From assembly GCA_019309115.1 (NCBI GenBank), contig JAFDGW010000005.1, forward strand, positions 21,801 to 85,800: a DNA stretch of 64,000 nucleotides. Reading direction: 5' to 3'. Each line of letters begins with the position of its first letter. The first letter of the stretch is position 1. The stretch comes from Deltaproteobacteria bacterium (GTDB taxonomy: Bacteria > Desulfobacterota > Syntrophobacteria > Syntrophobacterales > Thermodesulforhabdaceae). A model generated the notes under the pieces. It did no database searches. It was not told the origin of the DNA and worked only from the letters and a program-made list of their open reading frames with translations. A program made the translations under genes and the position numbers. This document shows positions 54,208-63,677 of this stretch, piece after piece.

Positions 54208-55191
54208 ATGGAAGCACGCAGTGGATCTGACAGGCAGTGCAGGGGATTCCCTGAAGTCCCTTTTGATATGACCCAGGCGGGAGGGTGGATTGTGTTATCT
54301 TCCGCCCTTTTTGGGTCTGCCGTGTGGTTTCCTCTGGTTGGGGTTTTTCTGAGTCTTCTGACTCCGATACCATCTTCATTATCCGTTTACCAGTGGGGTG
54401 TTCCTCGAGGCTATGCTGTACCGTTGGGTTCTTTTACCTTGAGTATCCTTATCTTTGCCATTGTTGGCGGCTTCCACGCTCTTCCTTATTTTGCAATGTT
54501 TCTCATCATGGGGATTGTGTTAGGCCATTGTGTTAGAAGCTTTTTCAGCAGGGAGTTTGCTGTTTGTCTTGCATCGGGATTGACTTTCGTGCTGGGTGCC
54601 GTACTTTTCTGGTATCATCACCACAGTCCGGAAGGGTCCATCTTCGATAGGTTGGAGGAAAGAACACTTCAATATCTGATAGAGGTTTTAAAGGAAGCGG
54701 GCGTAACAGGAGTCGATCGTCCCTATCTCTACGAACAAATAAAGAACACGGTTCACACTGTGGTGAGGTTACTCCCCGGAGCGTCTCTGGGATCTCTGCT
54801 ATTTGCAGGCGCTGTTAATTCCGTCGGGATTCACCGGTATTCACGGCGCAAAAGCCTTCCTTTCCCGGATTGGAAAGACGGTATCCTCTGGAGATCCCCT
54901 GACTGGCTTGTGTGGCCTGTCATCCTGAGTGGCTTTGCGGCTCTCTTCGTTCCGACGGTAAGGGTAATCGTACTGAACATCCTGATAGTTTTGGGCGTAA
55001 TTTACTTCCTGCAAGGCTTGTCCGTTACAGGTTTTTTGGCCGCCAAACTTGCCCTACCACCATGGTTGAAGGTGCTTGGAATAATCTTGATAATAACCCA
55101 ACAGTACCTGTCACTTGTGGTTGTATTTGTGGGCTTTTTTGACGTATGGTTCGATTTTCGCAAAATCAATATGGAAAGGAGAAAGACATGA
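54208..55191 (+). CDS. DUF2232 (YybS-like) membrane protein
   Basis: 327 residues with about eight membrane helices. Position between rpsR and rplI is characteristic of this family in deltaproteobacteria and Firmicutes. Function unknown. ATG 54208 has no clear ribosome-binding site; ATG 54268 is an alternative. Confidence 0.82.
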   Translation: MEARSGSDRQCRGFPEVPFDMTQAGGWIVLSSALFGSAVWFPLVGVFLSLLTPIPSSLSVYQWGVPRGYAVPLGSFTLSILIFAIVGGFHALPYFAMFLIMGIVLGHCVRSFFSREFAVCLASGLTFVLGAVLFWYHHHSPEGSIFDRLEERTLQYLIEVLKEAGVTGVDRPYLYEQIKNTVHTVVRLLPGASLGSLLFAGAVNSVGIHRYSRRKSLPFPDWKDGILWRSPDWLVWPVILSGFAALFVPTVRVIVLNILIVLGVIYFLQGLSVTGFLAAKLALPPWLKVLGIILIITQQYLSLVVVFVGFFDVWFDFRKINMERRKT

Positions 55192-55646
55192 AGGCTGTTG
55201 AGGTTATCCTTTGCGAACATATTCCATCACTTGGCACAGTGGGTGATGTTGTCCGTGTGGCTGCAGGATATGCGCGAAATTACCTTATTCCGAGGGGTCT
55301 TGCCCTTCCGGCCACGGGCAAAAACATCCGTCAGCTTGAGCATCGTAAAATGCTTTTGGCCAAGAAAAGAGAAGAAATCCGTAAGCAGATGATGTCTCTT
55401 GCCGAAAGGCTGAACGAAGTAACCTTGACCATGAAAAGAAAGGTAGCTGAAGAAGGAAAACTTTACGGTTCCGTGACGGTTACAGACATTCTGGAAGAAC
55501 TGGAAGCCCAGGGTTACACCGGACTTCATAAAAAGAATATTCTGCTCGATCAACCGATTAAGGCTGTTGGTGAATATGAAGTGCCCATCAAGGTAGAAGC
55601 GGACATCCAAGCAAAAATTCGGGTGATCGTCGAAAGCGAAGAGTAA
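55188..55646 (+). CDS. rplI: 50S ribosomal protein L9
   Basis: 152 residues from ATG 55188, AAAGGAG upstream, 4 bp inside the DUF2232 stop. N-terminal rRNA-binding domain GDVVRVAAGYARNYLIPRG; long central helix; C-terminal domain GKLYGSVTVTDI. Confidence 0.96.
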   Translation: MKAVEVILCEHIPSLGTVGDVVRVAAGYARNYLIPRGLALPATGKNIRQLEHRKMLLAKKREEIRKQMMSLAERLNEVTLTMKRKVAEEGKLYGSVTVTDILEELEAQGYTGLHKKNILLDQPIKAVGEYEVPIKVEADIQAKIRVIVESEE

Positions 55647-55655
55647 AAAGGTTCA

Positions 55656-57008
55656 ATGAGCGGGATTGAAGACGAGCTTAAGCGAGTTCCGCCTCACAGT
55701 AAGGAAGCCGAGCAATCTTTGCTCGGTGGCCTCATTCAAGATTCGAGTGCCTTGCCGTCCGTGCTCGAGATACTCAAAGGCCACGAATTTTACTTGGATT
55801 CTCACAGAAAGATCTTTAGAGCCATCACCGAACTTTTTGAGAAAAACCAACCCATAGATCTGATAACGGTGCTGGACAAGCTGAGGGAAAAGAACGAACT
55901 TGAAGCGATAGGTGGGGTATCATACTTGGCGTCACTGACCGAGAGGGTTCCTTCGTCGGAACATGCCCCAGTTTACGCCCGCATAATAGCGGACAAAGCC
56001 GTGCTGAGGAGCCTTATAAACACGTCTGGAAACATCGTGGCCTGGTGTTATGAAAATCAGGACGACGTCGATAACATCCTGGACAGAGCAGAGGAAGCCA
56101 TATTTGCCCTTTCAGAATCAAGGGTTCAGGACACTTGTTCGCCCATCGAAGAACTGGTTAAACAGAACATCGTTAGAATTGAAAATTACCGCAACAACCA
56201 GGGGCTGATAACAGGTATTCCTTCTCATTTTACCGACCTTGATAAGCTAACTGCTGGCTTTCAGAATTCCGACTTCATAATCGTAGCCGGACGACCAGGT
56301 ATGGGGAAGACGGCTTTTGCCCTCAACATCGCCCGAAATGTTGCGTTAGAAAGTGGGATACCTGTGGTTTTCTTTTCGCTGGAAATGAGTAAAGAACAGC
56401 TCGCTATGAGGCTGATGTGCGCTGAAGCGAGTATTGATTCACACAAGATCCGAACGGGGTTCCTGAGCCAGAAGGAAGTCAGGAAACTTATGGAAACGGG
56501 GGAAAAGTTCATGAATGTCCCGCTCTTTATAGACGATCAGTCTGATATAACGCCGCTTGAGCTGAGGGCAAAAGCAAGGCGACTTATGTCAGAGCACGGT
56601 ATTGGTATGGTTATCATTGATTATCTTCAGCTCATTCGCATACCCGGCAAGTTTGAACGTAGGGAGCAAGAAATTTCTGAAATTTCAAGATCTCTCAAGC
56701 ATCTAGCACGGGAGCTGAATATACCCGTCATTGCTCTCTCTCAGCTAAACCGTAAAGTAGAAGATCGCCACGATAAGAGGCCTCAGCTTGCAGACCTCAG
56801 AGAATCAGGAGCGATCGAACAGGATGCTGATGTTATTATTTTTCTCTACAGAGATGAAGTGTACAATAAAGATACCAATGACAAGGGTATCGCGGAAGTA
56901 CTGATAAGAAAACAGAGAAATGGCCCTCAAGGAGATATAAAACTGAAGTTCTTTGCAGAACTAACCCGCTTTGAAAATCTAGCTCATGAGAGAGACCATG
57001 AATACTGA
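55656..57008 (+). CDS. dnaB: Replicative DNA helicase DnaB
   Basis: 450 residues. N-terminal domain begins VPPHSKEAEQSLLGG. RecA-like motor: Walker A GRPGMGKTA near 210, Walker B VIIDYLQLI near 322 and the arginine-finger region. It unwinds DNA at the fork. No intein. Overlaps the next gene. Confidence 0.97.
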   Translation: MSGIEDELKRVPPHSKEAEQSLLGGLIQDSSALPSVLEILKGHEFYLDSHRKIFRAITELFEKNQPIDLITVLDKLREKNELEAIGGVSYLASLTERVPSSEHAPVYARIIADKAVLRSLINTSGNIVAWCYENQDDVDNILDRAEEAIFALSESRVQDTCSPIEELVKQNIVRIENYRNNQGLITGIPSHFTDLDKLTAGFQNSDFIIVAGRPGMGKTAFALNIARNVALESGIPVVFFSLEMSKEQLAMRLMCAEASIDSHKIRTGFLSQKEVRKLMETGEKFMNVPLFIDDQSDITPLELRAKARRLMSEHGIGMVIIDYLQLIRIPGKFERREQEISEISRSLKHLARELNIPVIALSQLNRKVEDRHDKRPQLADLRESGAIEQDADVIIFLYRDEVYNKDTNDKGIAEVLIRKQRNGPQGDIKLKFFAELTRFENLAHERDHEY

Positions 57009-58305
57009 GTGCTGGAATCCGGAAAGGGAACTCATAACAAGAGATAAGCTGGAAGCGCTACAGGAAAAACTTTTCCTGGAAACGGTACAAAGAGCTTCCA
57101 GATCGCCATTTTACCGCAAAAAATTTGAAGAAACCGGAATTTCCATAAAAGACATAAAAAGCCTCTCCGACATAACCAAACTGCCCTTTACCACAAAGCA
57201 GGATCTACGGGATTGGTATCCCTATGGCTTCCTGACCGTCGAAAAAGAAAAGCTGGTGAGGCTTCATGTGTCGTCAGGCACTACCGGTCAGGCTACGGCC
57301 GTTTTTTACACACGGAAGGATATAGAATCCTGGGCTGAGCTGATGGCCCGATGTATGTACATGACCGGTGCAAGACCCGGGGACGTTTTTCAGAACATGA
57401 CCGGTTACGGATTGTTCACCGGAGGTCTTGGTTTTCACTACGGAGCTGAAAAAATCGGCCTGCTCACAATCCCTTCCGGCGCTGGAAATAGCAAAAGACA
57501 AATACAGCTCATGCGGGATTTCGGCACCAATGTTATTCATATAATACCAAGCTATGCCCTACGTCTTATGGACGTGCTTAATGAAATGGGCATAAATCCC
57601 AGAGAATCATTGGACCTCAGAATTGGTTATCTCGGGGCAGAACCGTACTCCGAAGAAGTCAGGCAAAGGGTTCAAGAATTTTACGGAATAAAGGCATTCA
57701 ACAGTTACGGCCTTTCTGAGATGAACGGTCCCGGCGTTGCCTTCGAATGCACATATCAGCAGGGAATGCATCTATGGGAAGACGCCTACATTATGGAAAT
57801 TGTGGATCAGCATACGCTGGAACCCGTCCCTGAGGGAACGCTGGGCGAGCTGGTGCTTACAACGCTGAGCCGGGAAGGAATGCCACTCATAAGGTATCGT
57901 ACCAAAGACCTAACTCGCATTATTCCCGGACAATGCCCCTGTGGACGACCTCATCGGCGCATTGACCGAATTCAGGGGCGTTCTGACGATATGTTCATCA
58001 TAAAAGGCGTCAATATATTTCCGGTTCAGGTGGAGCAGGTGTTGATGTCTATACCTGAAGTCGGCACTAACTACAGGATTATACTGAAGAAAGAAAGAGA
58101 GATAGATCAGATGATCGTTCAGGTTGAGGTTACCGATAAGGTCTTTGTTGAAGATATGCGTCACCTTCAGAGGCTTCAGAAAAAGATAGCCTCAGAACTG
58201 CGTAGCGAGCTTCTGGTTACGCCAATCGTTGAACTGGTAGAACCTAACGCACTACCTCGCAGTAACGGTAAAGTACAACGTTTGATTGATATGCGCTGCA
58301 ACTAG
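56998..58305 (+). CDS. Phenylacetate-CoA ligase family protein
   Basis: 435 residues from ATG 56998 (GAGAGA upstream; ATG 56986 gives four more). AMP-forming motifs: HVSSGTTGQATAV near 91 and SYGLSEMNGPGVAFEC near 243. C-terminal DMFIIKGVNIFPVQVE near 335. It activates an aryl or aliphatic acid with CoA. Overlaps dnaB by 11 bp. Confidence 0.9.
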   Translation: MNTECWNPERELITRDKLEALQEKLFLETVQRASRSPFYRKKFEETGISIKDIKSLSDITKLPFTTKQDLRDWYPYGFLTVEKEKLVRLHVSSGTTGQATAVFYTRKDIESWAELMARCMYMTGARPGDVFQNMTGYGLFTGGLGFHYGAEKIGLLTIPSGAGNSKRQIQLMRDFGTNVIHIIPSYALRLMDVLNEMGINPRESLDLRIGYLGAEPYSEEVRQRVQEFYGIKAFNSYGLSEMNGPGVAFECTYQQGMHLWEDAYIMEIVDQHTLEPVPEGTLGELVLTTLSREGMPLIRYRTKDLTRIIPGQCPCGRPHRRIDRIQGRSDDMFIIKGVNIFPVQVEQVLMSIPEVGTNYRIILKKEREIDQMIVQVEVTDKVFVEDMRHLQRLQKKIASELRSELLVTPIVELVEPNALPRSNGKVQRLIDMRCN

Positions 58306-58327
58306 ACCTTTAAAAGGAGGATTCAGA

Positions 58328-58612
58328 ATGTTCGACAAAATACTGGATTCATTTGAAAGTATCCTAGAGAATCTTAGTGATGAACTGATGTTGGCATTGA
58401 AGGAGATGCAAAAGGCCAAGAGCTCAACCAAAAAGCTGGAATACAGCCAAATTGTGCGCAATCTATCCGAAACTCTTAATGATTTCTTGAGAACATTGAC
58501 TACCTTGCTAGCCGAAGCTCAAGACATCGCACCTGCTGATGATTATATTGATGATAACTATTCCGAAGACGAGGTTGAAGATTATGAGGAAGATGATGAC
58601 GACGATTATTAA
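58328..58612 (+). CDS. Small acidic-tailed protein, unknown
   Basis: 94 residues from ATG 58328, AAAGGAGG upstream. Predicted helical hairpin (residues 1-65), then a tail with EDEVEDYEEDDDDD. No family recognised. Same direction between the ligase and hflX genes. Confidence 0.75.
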   Translation: MFDKILDSFESILENLSDELMLALKEMQKAKSSTKKLEYSQIVRNLSETLNDFLRTLTTLLAEAQDIAPADDYIDDNYSEDEVEDYEEDDDDDY

Positions 58613-58634
58613 CCATGACAAATAATCATGGAGG

Positions 58635-60320
58635 GTGCCTATTAAGAAAATTTACGGCAACGTTACCGGACTCAAAAGTTCAATACGTCAGAAACTTCAA
58701 AATCTTTATCGTCGCAAGGTACCGAAGGATCAATTAGTTTCTTATGACATGGCCAGAGATCTGGCCAGATGGTCGTATGAAACAGGCCGACAGATAGGTT
58801 GTCTCATCGGTAGAGATGGTTCGGTTGAGATGGTTATCGTCGGAGATGCACGGTCAGTATTCATTCCGGAGCTTCCAAAAAGTCGTGAAGGTAGGAGTAG
58901 GCTTCGAGGACTACGCCTTGTTCACACTCACATTAAGGGCGAACCACTTACACAGGACGATTTTATGGACCTTGTTTTCCTGCGTCTTGATTGTGTGGCA
59001 GCAATCGGTGTGGACAATCACGGAGGGCCGGGTAAGATTTATATTGCTCATATATTCCCTGGTAGAAATTCCACCAACGAAAATACACCTCAATGGGTAA
59101 CATTGCCCCCAGTGCCATGCAGTGATGCATCAGTGAATTTTTCCGAACTTATTGAATCAATCGAAGAGGAACTGGAACGACACCGTTCAACCATGGAAGC
59201 CCGGGTTGATTCCGACAGGGCATTGCTCGTGGCAGTGACCGATCGTGATCACACTGATCTTGATTCTCACATCAACGAAATGCGAGAATTGGCTCGCGCC
59301 GCGGGTATAAAAATTGTTGATACCGTCGTTCAGAGGGTTCGCAAGGTTAATCCCAGATTTCTGATAGGAAAAGGTAAGCTCAGCGAAATAATGGTGCGGG
59401 CGCTTCAGCACGGAGTTGATCTTTTGATATTTGACCGGGAATTAAACCCATCTCAGGTAAAGGCCCTTACCGACGCTACCGAATTAAGGGTCGTAGACAG
59501 GACTCAGCTGATTCTAGATATCTTTGCTCAACGTGCCAAAAGTAGGGAAGGAAAAATACAGGTGGAAATGGCTCAATTGCGTTATCTCATGCCGCGCCTA
59601 AATGTCAGAGACGATGCGCTGAGCCGTCTAACCGGCGGGATTGGCGCTCGTGGACCTGGTGAGACAAAGTTGGAAATTGATCGTCGAAGAATCAAGAAAC
59701 GACTTGCCCATCTGGAACGGGCACTTAATGAAATTCGCAAGAATCGGTACGAAAAACGACGCAGGCGAAACCGCACCGAAATGCCGGTTATTTCAATTAT
59801 TGGCTATACGAACGCGGGAAAATCTACTCTGCTAAACGCTCTTACCAGAAGCGATGCACCCGTTGCCGATCAGTATTTTGCAACTCTTGATCCCCTGAGC
59901 AGGAGGTTACGATTCCCCAAAGACTTTGAAGTTATCGTAACCGATACGGTGGGTTTTATAAATGAATTGCCTAACGAGCTGCTCGATGCTTTTGCTGCGA
60001 CTCTGGAGGAGCTCCACGATGCTGACTTGTTGCTGCACGTGGTTGATGTAAGCAACCCCAGGTTCGAGGATCACATAGAATCGGTCAGAAAAATCCTGCG
60101 AAAATTGGATCTGCACAATAAACCTGAGTTACTCGTTTTTAACAAAATGGATAGGCTGCCCTCGGCTGTAGCCAGAAAACTGGCAGATCAATACGGCGCA
60201 GTAGCCGTGTCTGCGATAGAAAGATCGACACTACCTCCACTAATCTACGAACTTGAAAAACGGGTGGAAATGATTTGCTTTTACGAACAATTTGAACAAA
60301 AGGAAAAAGAATCAGCTTAA
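58635..60320 (+). CDS. hflX: GTPase HflX, long form
   Basis: 561 residues from GTG 58635. An N-terminal extension of about 190 residues precedes the usual HflX domain (LIGKGKLSEI near 243). GTPase motifs: GYTNAGKST near 391, DTVGFI near 437 and NKMD near 503. It binds the 50S subunit and rescues stalled ribosomes. The GTG sits directly after GGAG, too close; an ATT at 58641 would be ideally spaced. The stop overlaps ribF by 9 bp. Confidence 0.92.
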   Translation: MPIKKIYGNVTGLKSSIRQKLQNLYRRKVPKDQLVSYDMARDLARWSYETGRQIGCLIGRDGSVEMVIVGDARSVFIPELPKSREGRSRLRGLRLVHTHIKGEPLTQDDFMDLVFLRLDCVAAIGVDNHGGPGKIYIAHIFPGRNSTNENTPQWVTLPPVPCSDASVNFSELIESIEEELERHRSTMEARVDSDRALLVAVTDRDHTDLDSHINEMRELARAAGIKIVDTVVQRVRKVNPRFLIGKGKLSEIMVRALQHGVDLLIFDRELNPSQVKALTDATELRVVDRTQLILDIFAQRAKSREGKIQVEMAQLRYLMPRLNVRDDALSRLTGGIGARGPGETKLEIDRRRIKKRLAHLERALNEIRKNRYEKRRRRNRTEMPVISIIGYTNAGKSTLLNALTRSDAPVADQYFATLDPLSRRLRFPKDFEVIVTDTVGFINELPNELLDAFAATLEELHDADLLLHVVDVSNPRFEDHIESVRKILRKLDLHNKPELLVFNKMDRLPSAVARKLADQYGAVAVSAIERSTLPPLIYELEKRVEMICFYEQFEQKEKESA

Positions 60321-61235
60321 TATTGAGCGCACGGCTTCCACATCTCGCTTGATTTGGTTAATAAGATCGTCAACGGTTGGAAATTTTCTTTCACCCCTTA
60401 TGTAGGAAATAAACCTGACCGTTATAAGTTTGTTATAAATGTATTTGTCGAAATCGATAATGTGTACTTCCAGAGTTGGTCTTGTGTCTCCAAAGGTCGG
60501 GTTCAATCCGTAGTTTGCTGCTGCCTTGTAGGTAATTCCATCAACGACAACTTCCACAGCATACACCCCTGTCTTGGGAGGAACATAATCACCTATGTCC
60601 ACATTAGCCGTTGGAAAGCCAAGAAGACGACCTCCCCTGTCCCGCCCCCGGACAACGCGGCCTCGAATTTCGTAAGGTCTGCCAAGCAAATTTGCCACAG
60701 TTCTGACCTGCCCTTCCTGAATCAGCTTACGTATGGATGTACTGCTTACCACAATACCCCCAATCATCACTTCAGAAACCGACTCTACTCCAAAACCATA
60801 AATCCTGCCTTGCCCCTTAAGCAATTCAAAATTTCCCTCTCGCCCCTTTCCAAAATGATAATCGTAACCAACTACAATCCATCTTATCCCAAGCATTCCG
60901 ACAAGGTACTCTCGAATGAAATCTCTAGCACCGATTTCGGCAAACATTTTTGAAAAGGGTATAACCCACACGTAGTCAACACCATACATTTCGAAGAGCT
61001 CGAGTTTTTGGCGATATGGAGTGATGAAATGAAGCTTTTTCCCCGGAAAAAGCACTTCTACGGGATGAGGATGGAAAGTTATGATGATGCTTTCTCCGCC
61101 CAGTTCCGAAGCCTTTTCTCTGACTTTCTTGATAAGCGCCTGATGTCCCCTGTGGACTCCGTCAAAATTTCCAATCGTTACCACCGGACTGCAGAACTTT
61201 CCCAAGCTTATTCTACTGTTTTCTATAACTTCCAT
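60312..61235 (-). CDS. ribF: Bifunctional riboflavin kinase/FAD synthetase
   Basis: 307 residues from ATG 61235, GAGG 8 bp upstream. FAD synthetase half: GNFDGVHRGH (22-31). Kinase half: LGFPTANVD and KTGVYAVEV near 205-225. It makes FMN, then FAD. Convergent overlap with hflX of 9 bp. Confidence 0.95.
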   Translation of the reverse strand: MEVIENSRISLGKFCSPVVTIGNFDGVHRGHQALIKKVREKASELGGESIIITFHPHPVEVLFPGKKLHFITPYRQKLELFEMYGVDYVWVIPFSKMFAEIGARDFIREYLVGMLGIRWIVVGYDYHFGKGREGNFELLKGQGRIYGFGVESVSEVMIGGIVVSSTSIRKLIQEGQVRTVANLLGRPYEIRGRVVRGRDRGGRLLGFPTANVDIGDYVPPKTGVYAVEVVVDGITYKAAANYGLNPTFGDTRPTLEVHIIDFDKYIYNKLITVRFISYIRGERKFPTVDDLINQIKRDVEAVRSILS

Positions 61236-61323
61236 ATCTCTTTCCTCATCGAACTGTAACAAAATCTTGACATCACGGGCGCCATAAAATACTTTGTAGT
61301 CAGCTTGGGATCAAATGTTTTAT

Positions 61324-61410
61324 GCCGAAGTGGCGGAACTGGTAGACGCGCTAGATTCAGGATCTAGTGGGTGTATGCCCGTCGGGGTTCGAGTCCCCGC
61401 TTCGGCACCA
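61324..61410 (+). tRNA. tRNA-Leu(CAG)
   Basis: Acceptor arms GCCGAAG and CTTCGGC, anticodon loop TTCAGGA (anticodon CAG, reads CUG), long variable arm, discriminator A and encoded CCA. An integrase remnant begins 24 bp downstream, so the 3' end is a likely attachment site. Confidence 0.97.
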
Positions 61411-61433
61411 TATTCTTATGTTTTTCCTGTAAC

Positions 61434-61754
61434 TCACGGTTTAATTTCCTCCTTTATATTGTGTTTTGCGTCTGGGTTGTGAGCTAACCGATCAAGTACA
61501 CTAACAGGGGGTGGACCGTCCAGAGTAAAGTTTATACCATAACGGTTCACCGTCATGTTGATGCTTGAGTGTCCCAGCTGCTCCTTAACATAGTTTACCG
61601 GCGTGCCGCTTGACAGCAGCAAAGAAGCGTAGGTATGCCTTGCGTCGTGGATGCGGATGGTTCTTAGTCCTGCCTTAGCCGCTGTTCTCTTAAAGACATT
61701 TCTTACAGTGTTCTGGCTAATGGGCTCTTCTTTATCACGATGCTGTCGAGAGCA
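61434..61754 (-). pseudogene. Tyrosine recombinase (integrase), C-terminal fragment
   Basis: About 107 codons of a phage-type integrase. HDARHTYASLLLSSG carries the HxxR box, LGHSSINMT the next His, and the catalytic Tyr follows in TVNRYG. The N-terminal two thirds, including the first Arg, are gone. The frame upstream of 61754 turns into unrelated sequence shared with a transposase fragment on the other strand. Position next to tRNA-Leu fits an integrated element. Confidence 0.85.
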
Positions 61755-61802
61755 CATAATGAAAGGATAGTGGGTAACGACAACTGTGTATTTTTTCAAA
61801 AA

Positions 61803-62033
61803 ATGAAATTACAAATTCCTCCCAATGCTTATCGGATGCATTATGTCAAAGCAAGAGTAAGGGTGCATAGATATCCTGATGGGGGTATGGCTGTTTTCCA
61901 TGGTCCACGAAAGCTGGCAGAATACACGGCTGATGGAACACTCACAGGCATTGAAGAGGATAAAAAATCGGCTGCGGGAGGGGCACCTCCGACGGGCTAC
62001 ATGGCGGACCCATTCTCGGCGCCCCCTTATTAA
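61803..62033 (+). pseudogene. Transposase C-terminal fragment
   Basis: KLQIPPNAYRMHYVKARVRV and FHGPRKLAEYTADG resemble the C-terminus of integrase-core transposases (ISNCY group, from memory). The catalytic part is missing. Downstream direct repeats mark the element's end. Confidence 0.65.
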
Positions 62034-62107
62034 GCACCACCAACGAGGAGTAATACCGATGGCACATAGAAAACACCTCCACCCCCGCCATCGCTACAAC
62101 CTAAAAT

Positions 62108-62147
62108 CGGACAATCTATGTGCTACAAAAACCGGACAATTAATGTG
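62108..62147. repeat. Direct repeats at insertion-sequence end
   Basis: CGGACAATCTATGTG (62108-62122) and CGGACAATTAATGTG (62133-62147) match at 13 of 15 positions, 25 bp apart. Multiple terminal repeats of this kind flank transposon ends. Confidence 0.6.
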
Positions 62148-62170
62148 TTGCTAACATGTATGCTAATTTT

Positions 62171-62239
62171 GGTTGACAAATTGTTATGTATACAACGTAA
62201 TGTCAACCTAAATTAACATATCCAGTATATGCAGGATAT
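62171..62239. promoter_or_regulatory. Operators upstream of hipA
   Basis: GGTTGACA (62171-62178) and TGTCAACC (62201-62208) are perfect arms. Then ATATCC (62218-62223) and GGATAT (62234-62239) flank 10 bp. The E. coli HipB operator is TATCC-N8-GGATA, so the second pair is strikingly similar. It overlaps the hipA ribosome-binding region, ideal for autorepression. Confidence 0.6.
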
Positions 62240-62245
62240 GAAAGA

Positions 62246-63517
62246 ATGATAAGGGTTTATGCTAATAAACAGCTCAGCGGAGAATTACATTACGTCGAAG
62301 AGCAATATAAGTTTGTGTTTAACTACCTTAGCAATAACCCGATTTCCATCACCATGCCGTTTTCTCACGAAAGCTACGTCTCTCGTATACACCTGCATCC
62401 AGTATTCGACATGAACATCCCAGAAGGTTATTTGTTTGAGGTCTTGGTCAATCTCCTCAGGAAGAGACTGAGCAGGGTAGATGATTTCACCATTTTCTCA
62501 TCGCTTGCCCCAAACATATCTGGGTGGCTGACCTATGAGACATCTGAGAGCTCTTTGCCGAAAGAGACATTACATACGTTCACTTTAGAAGACGTGATAG
62601 AAAACGAGGATCCAGATCTGTTCTCACGTCTGGTTAAGGCGTTTTTGCACAGATCGGCAGTTTCAGGAATGCAACCAAAAGTCCTGGCGGAACTTACAGA
62701 CAAAGCACGTATTGCATCCTGCGATTATATTGTAAAAGCATTTGGCCCAGAGTTTCCATGTCTTGCTGAGAATGAGTACTTCTGTATGAAGGCACTGCAA
62801 TATGCAGGTATTCCCACTCCTCGCTTCTGGATTTCCAGAGATAAAAGACTTTTTGTAACCGAAAGATTCGATTACGCAGGCGATACGTTTAAAGCATTTG
62901 AGGAGTTTTGCGTTCTGTTTGGAAAGAATAGAAACACCAAATACCATGGTTCCTATGAACAAATTGCAAAGGCAGTACACAAAATATCGTCAAGACCTGA
63001 AATTGACCTCGAAACGTACTTCAGGCTCGTTGTAATGAACTACCTGCTGAAAAACGGGGACGCTCACTTAAAAAACTTTGGAATAACTCACGAAAACTTT
63101 ACAAACTTTCGTCTTGCACCTGCTTATGATGTGGTGTGCACTGCTGTGTATCTCCGCAGTGATATTCCTGCGCTAACAATGTACGGAAAGAAAGTGTGGG
63201 TTTCTAAAAAGAAGCTCGTGCGGTTTGGTGTTAAGTATTGTTTGATTAATGAGCATAGAGCGTACGAATTGTTTGAAGAGTGTGAAACCGCCGTTCTGAA
63301 AACAATAAACGAAATTACAGACTACGTGAAAGATAATCCGGGCTTCAGTTCTGTGGGCAGAACAATGTTGAACATTTTTCATTTCTCATTATGTAGAAAT
63401 CTAAAGGAAGATTTTAAGGTGCTGCCCAGAGAGGCTTTCGATGGACTTCTGGAAAATAGGCCCCAAAATAAGAGAGATACGAAAAAAGAAAGGTATTACC
63501 CAACAAGAGCTCGCTGA
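62246..63517 (+). CDS. hipA: HipA-family serine/threonine kinase toxin
   Basis: 423 residues. N-terminal subdomain with SGWLTYE near 92; phosphate-binding loop VSGMQPK near 140; catalytic D272 and N277 in NGDAHLKNFG; metal-binding D295 in APAYDVV. HipA of E. coli phosphorylates GltX and causes persistence. Length is normal for a single-chain HipA. The antitoxin-like gene lies downstream and overlaps by 77 bp, the reverse of usual order. Confidence 0.9.
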   Translation: MIRVYANKQLSGELHYVEEQYKFVFNYLSNNPISITMPFSHESYVSRIHLHPVFDMNIPEGYLFEVLVNLLRKRLSRVDDFTIFSSLAPNISGWLTYETSESSLPKETLHTFTLEDVIENEDPDLFSRLVKAFLHRSAVSGMQPKVLAELTDKARIASCDYIVKAFGPEFPCLAENEYFCMKALQYAGIPTPRFWISRDKRLFVTERFDYAGDTFKAFEEFCVLFGKNRNTKYHGSYEQIAKAVHKISSRPEIDLETYFRLVVMNYLLKNGDAHLKNFGITHENFTNFRLAPAYDVVCTAVYLRSDIPALTMYGKKVWVSKKKLVRFGVKYCLINEHRAYELFEECETAVLKTINEITDYVKDNPGFSSVGRTMLNIFHFSLCRNLKEDFKVLPREAFDGLLENRPQNKRDTKKERYYPTRAR

Positions 63518-63677
63518 TAGAGCAGGACTGTCAAGGCAGAGCATTTCTAATCTTGAAAGAGGACTTGTAGGACGGGTAACCATTGCTGTCCTGGTAAAAA
63601 CACTTGATGCACTTGGGTATGAGTTGGACATAGTGGAAAAGAAACCCCTGTGGTTTTTTGACCCCAATGATCTCTAG
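63441..63677 (+). CDS. hipB: HipB-like HTH antitoxin
   Basis: 78 residues, Xre-type HTH: REIRKKKGITQQELADRAGL and SRQSISNLERG. GAGAGG lies 6 bp before the ATG. It would bind HipA and repress the operators upstream of hipA. Overlaps the hipA 3' end, so translation is coupled. Confidence 0.88.
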   Translation: MDFWKIGPKIREIRKKKGITQQELADRAGLSRQSISNLERGLVGRVTIAVLVKTLDALGYELDIVEKKPLWFFDPNDL

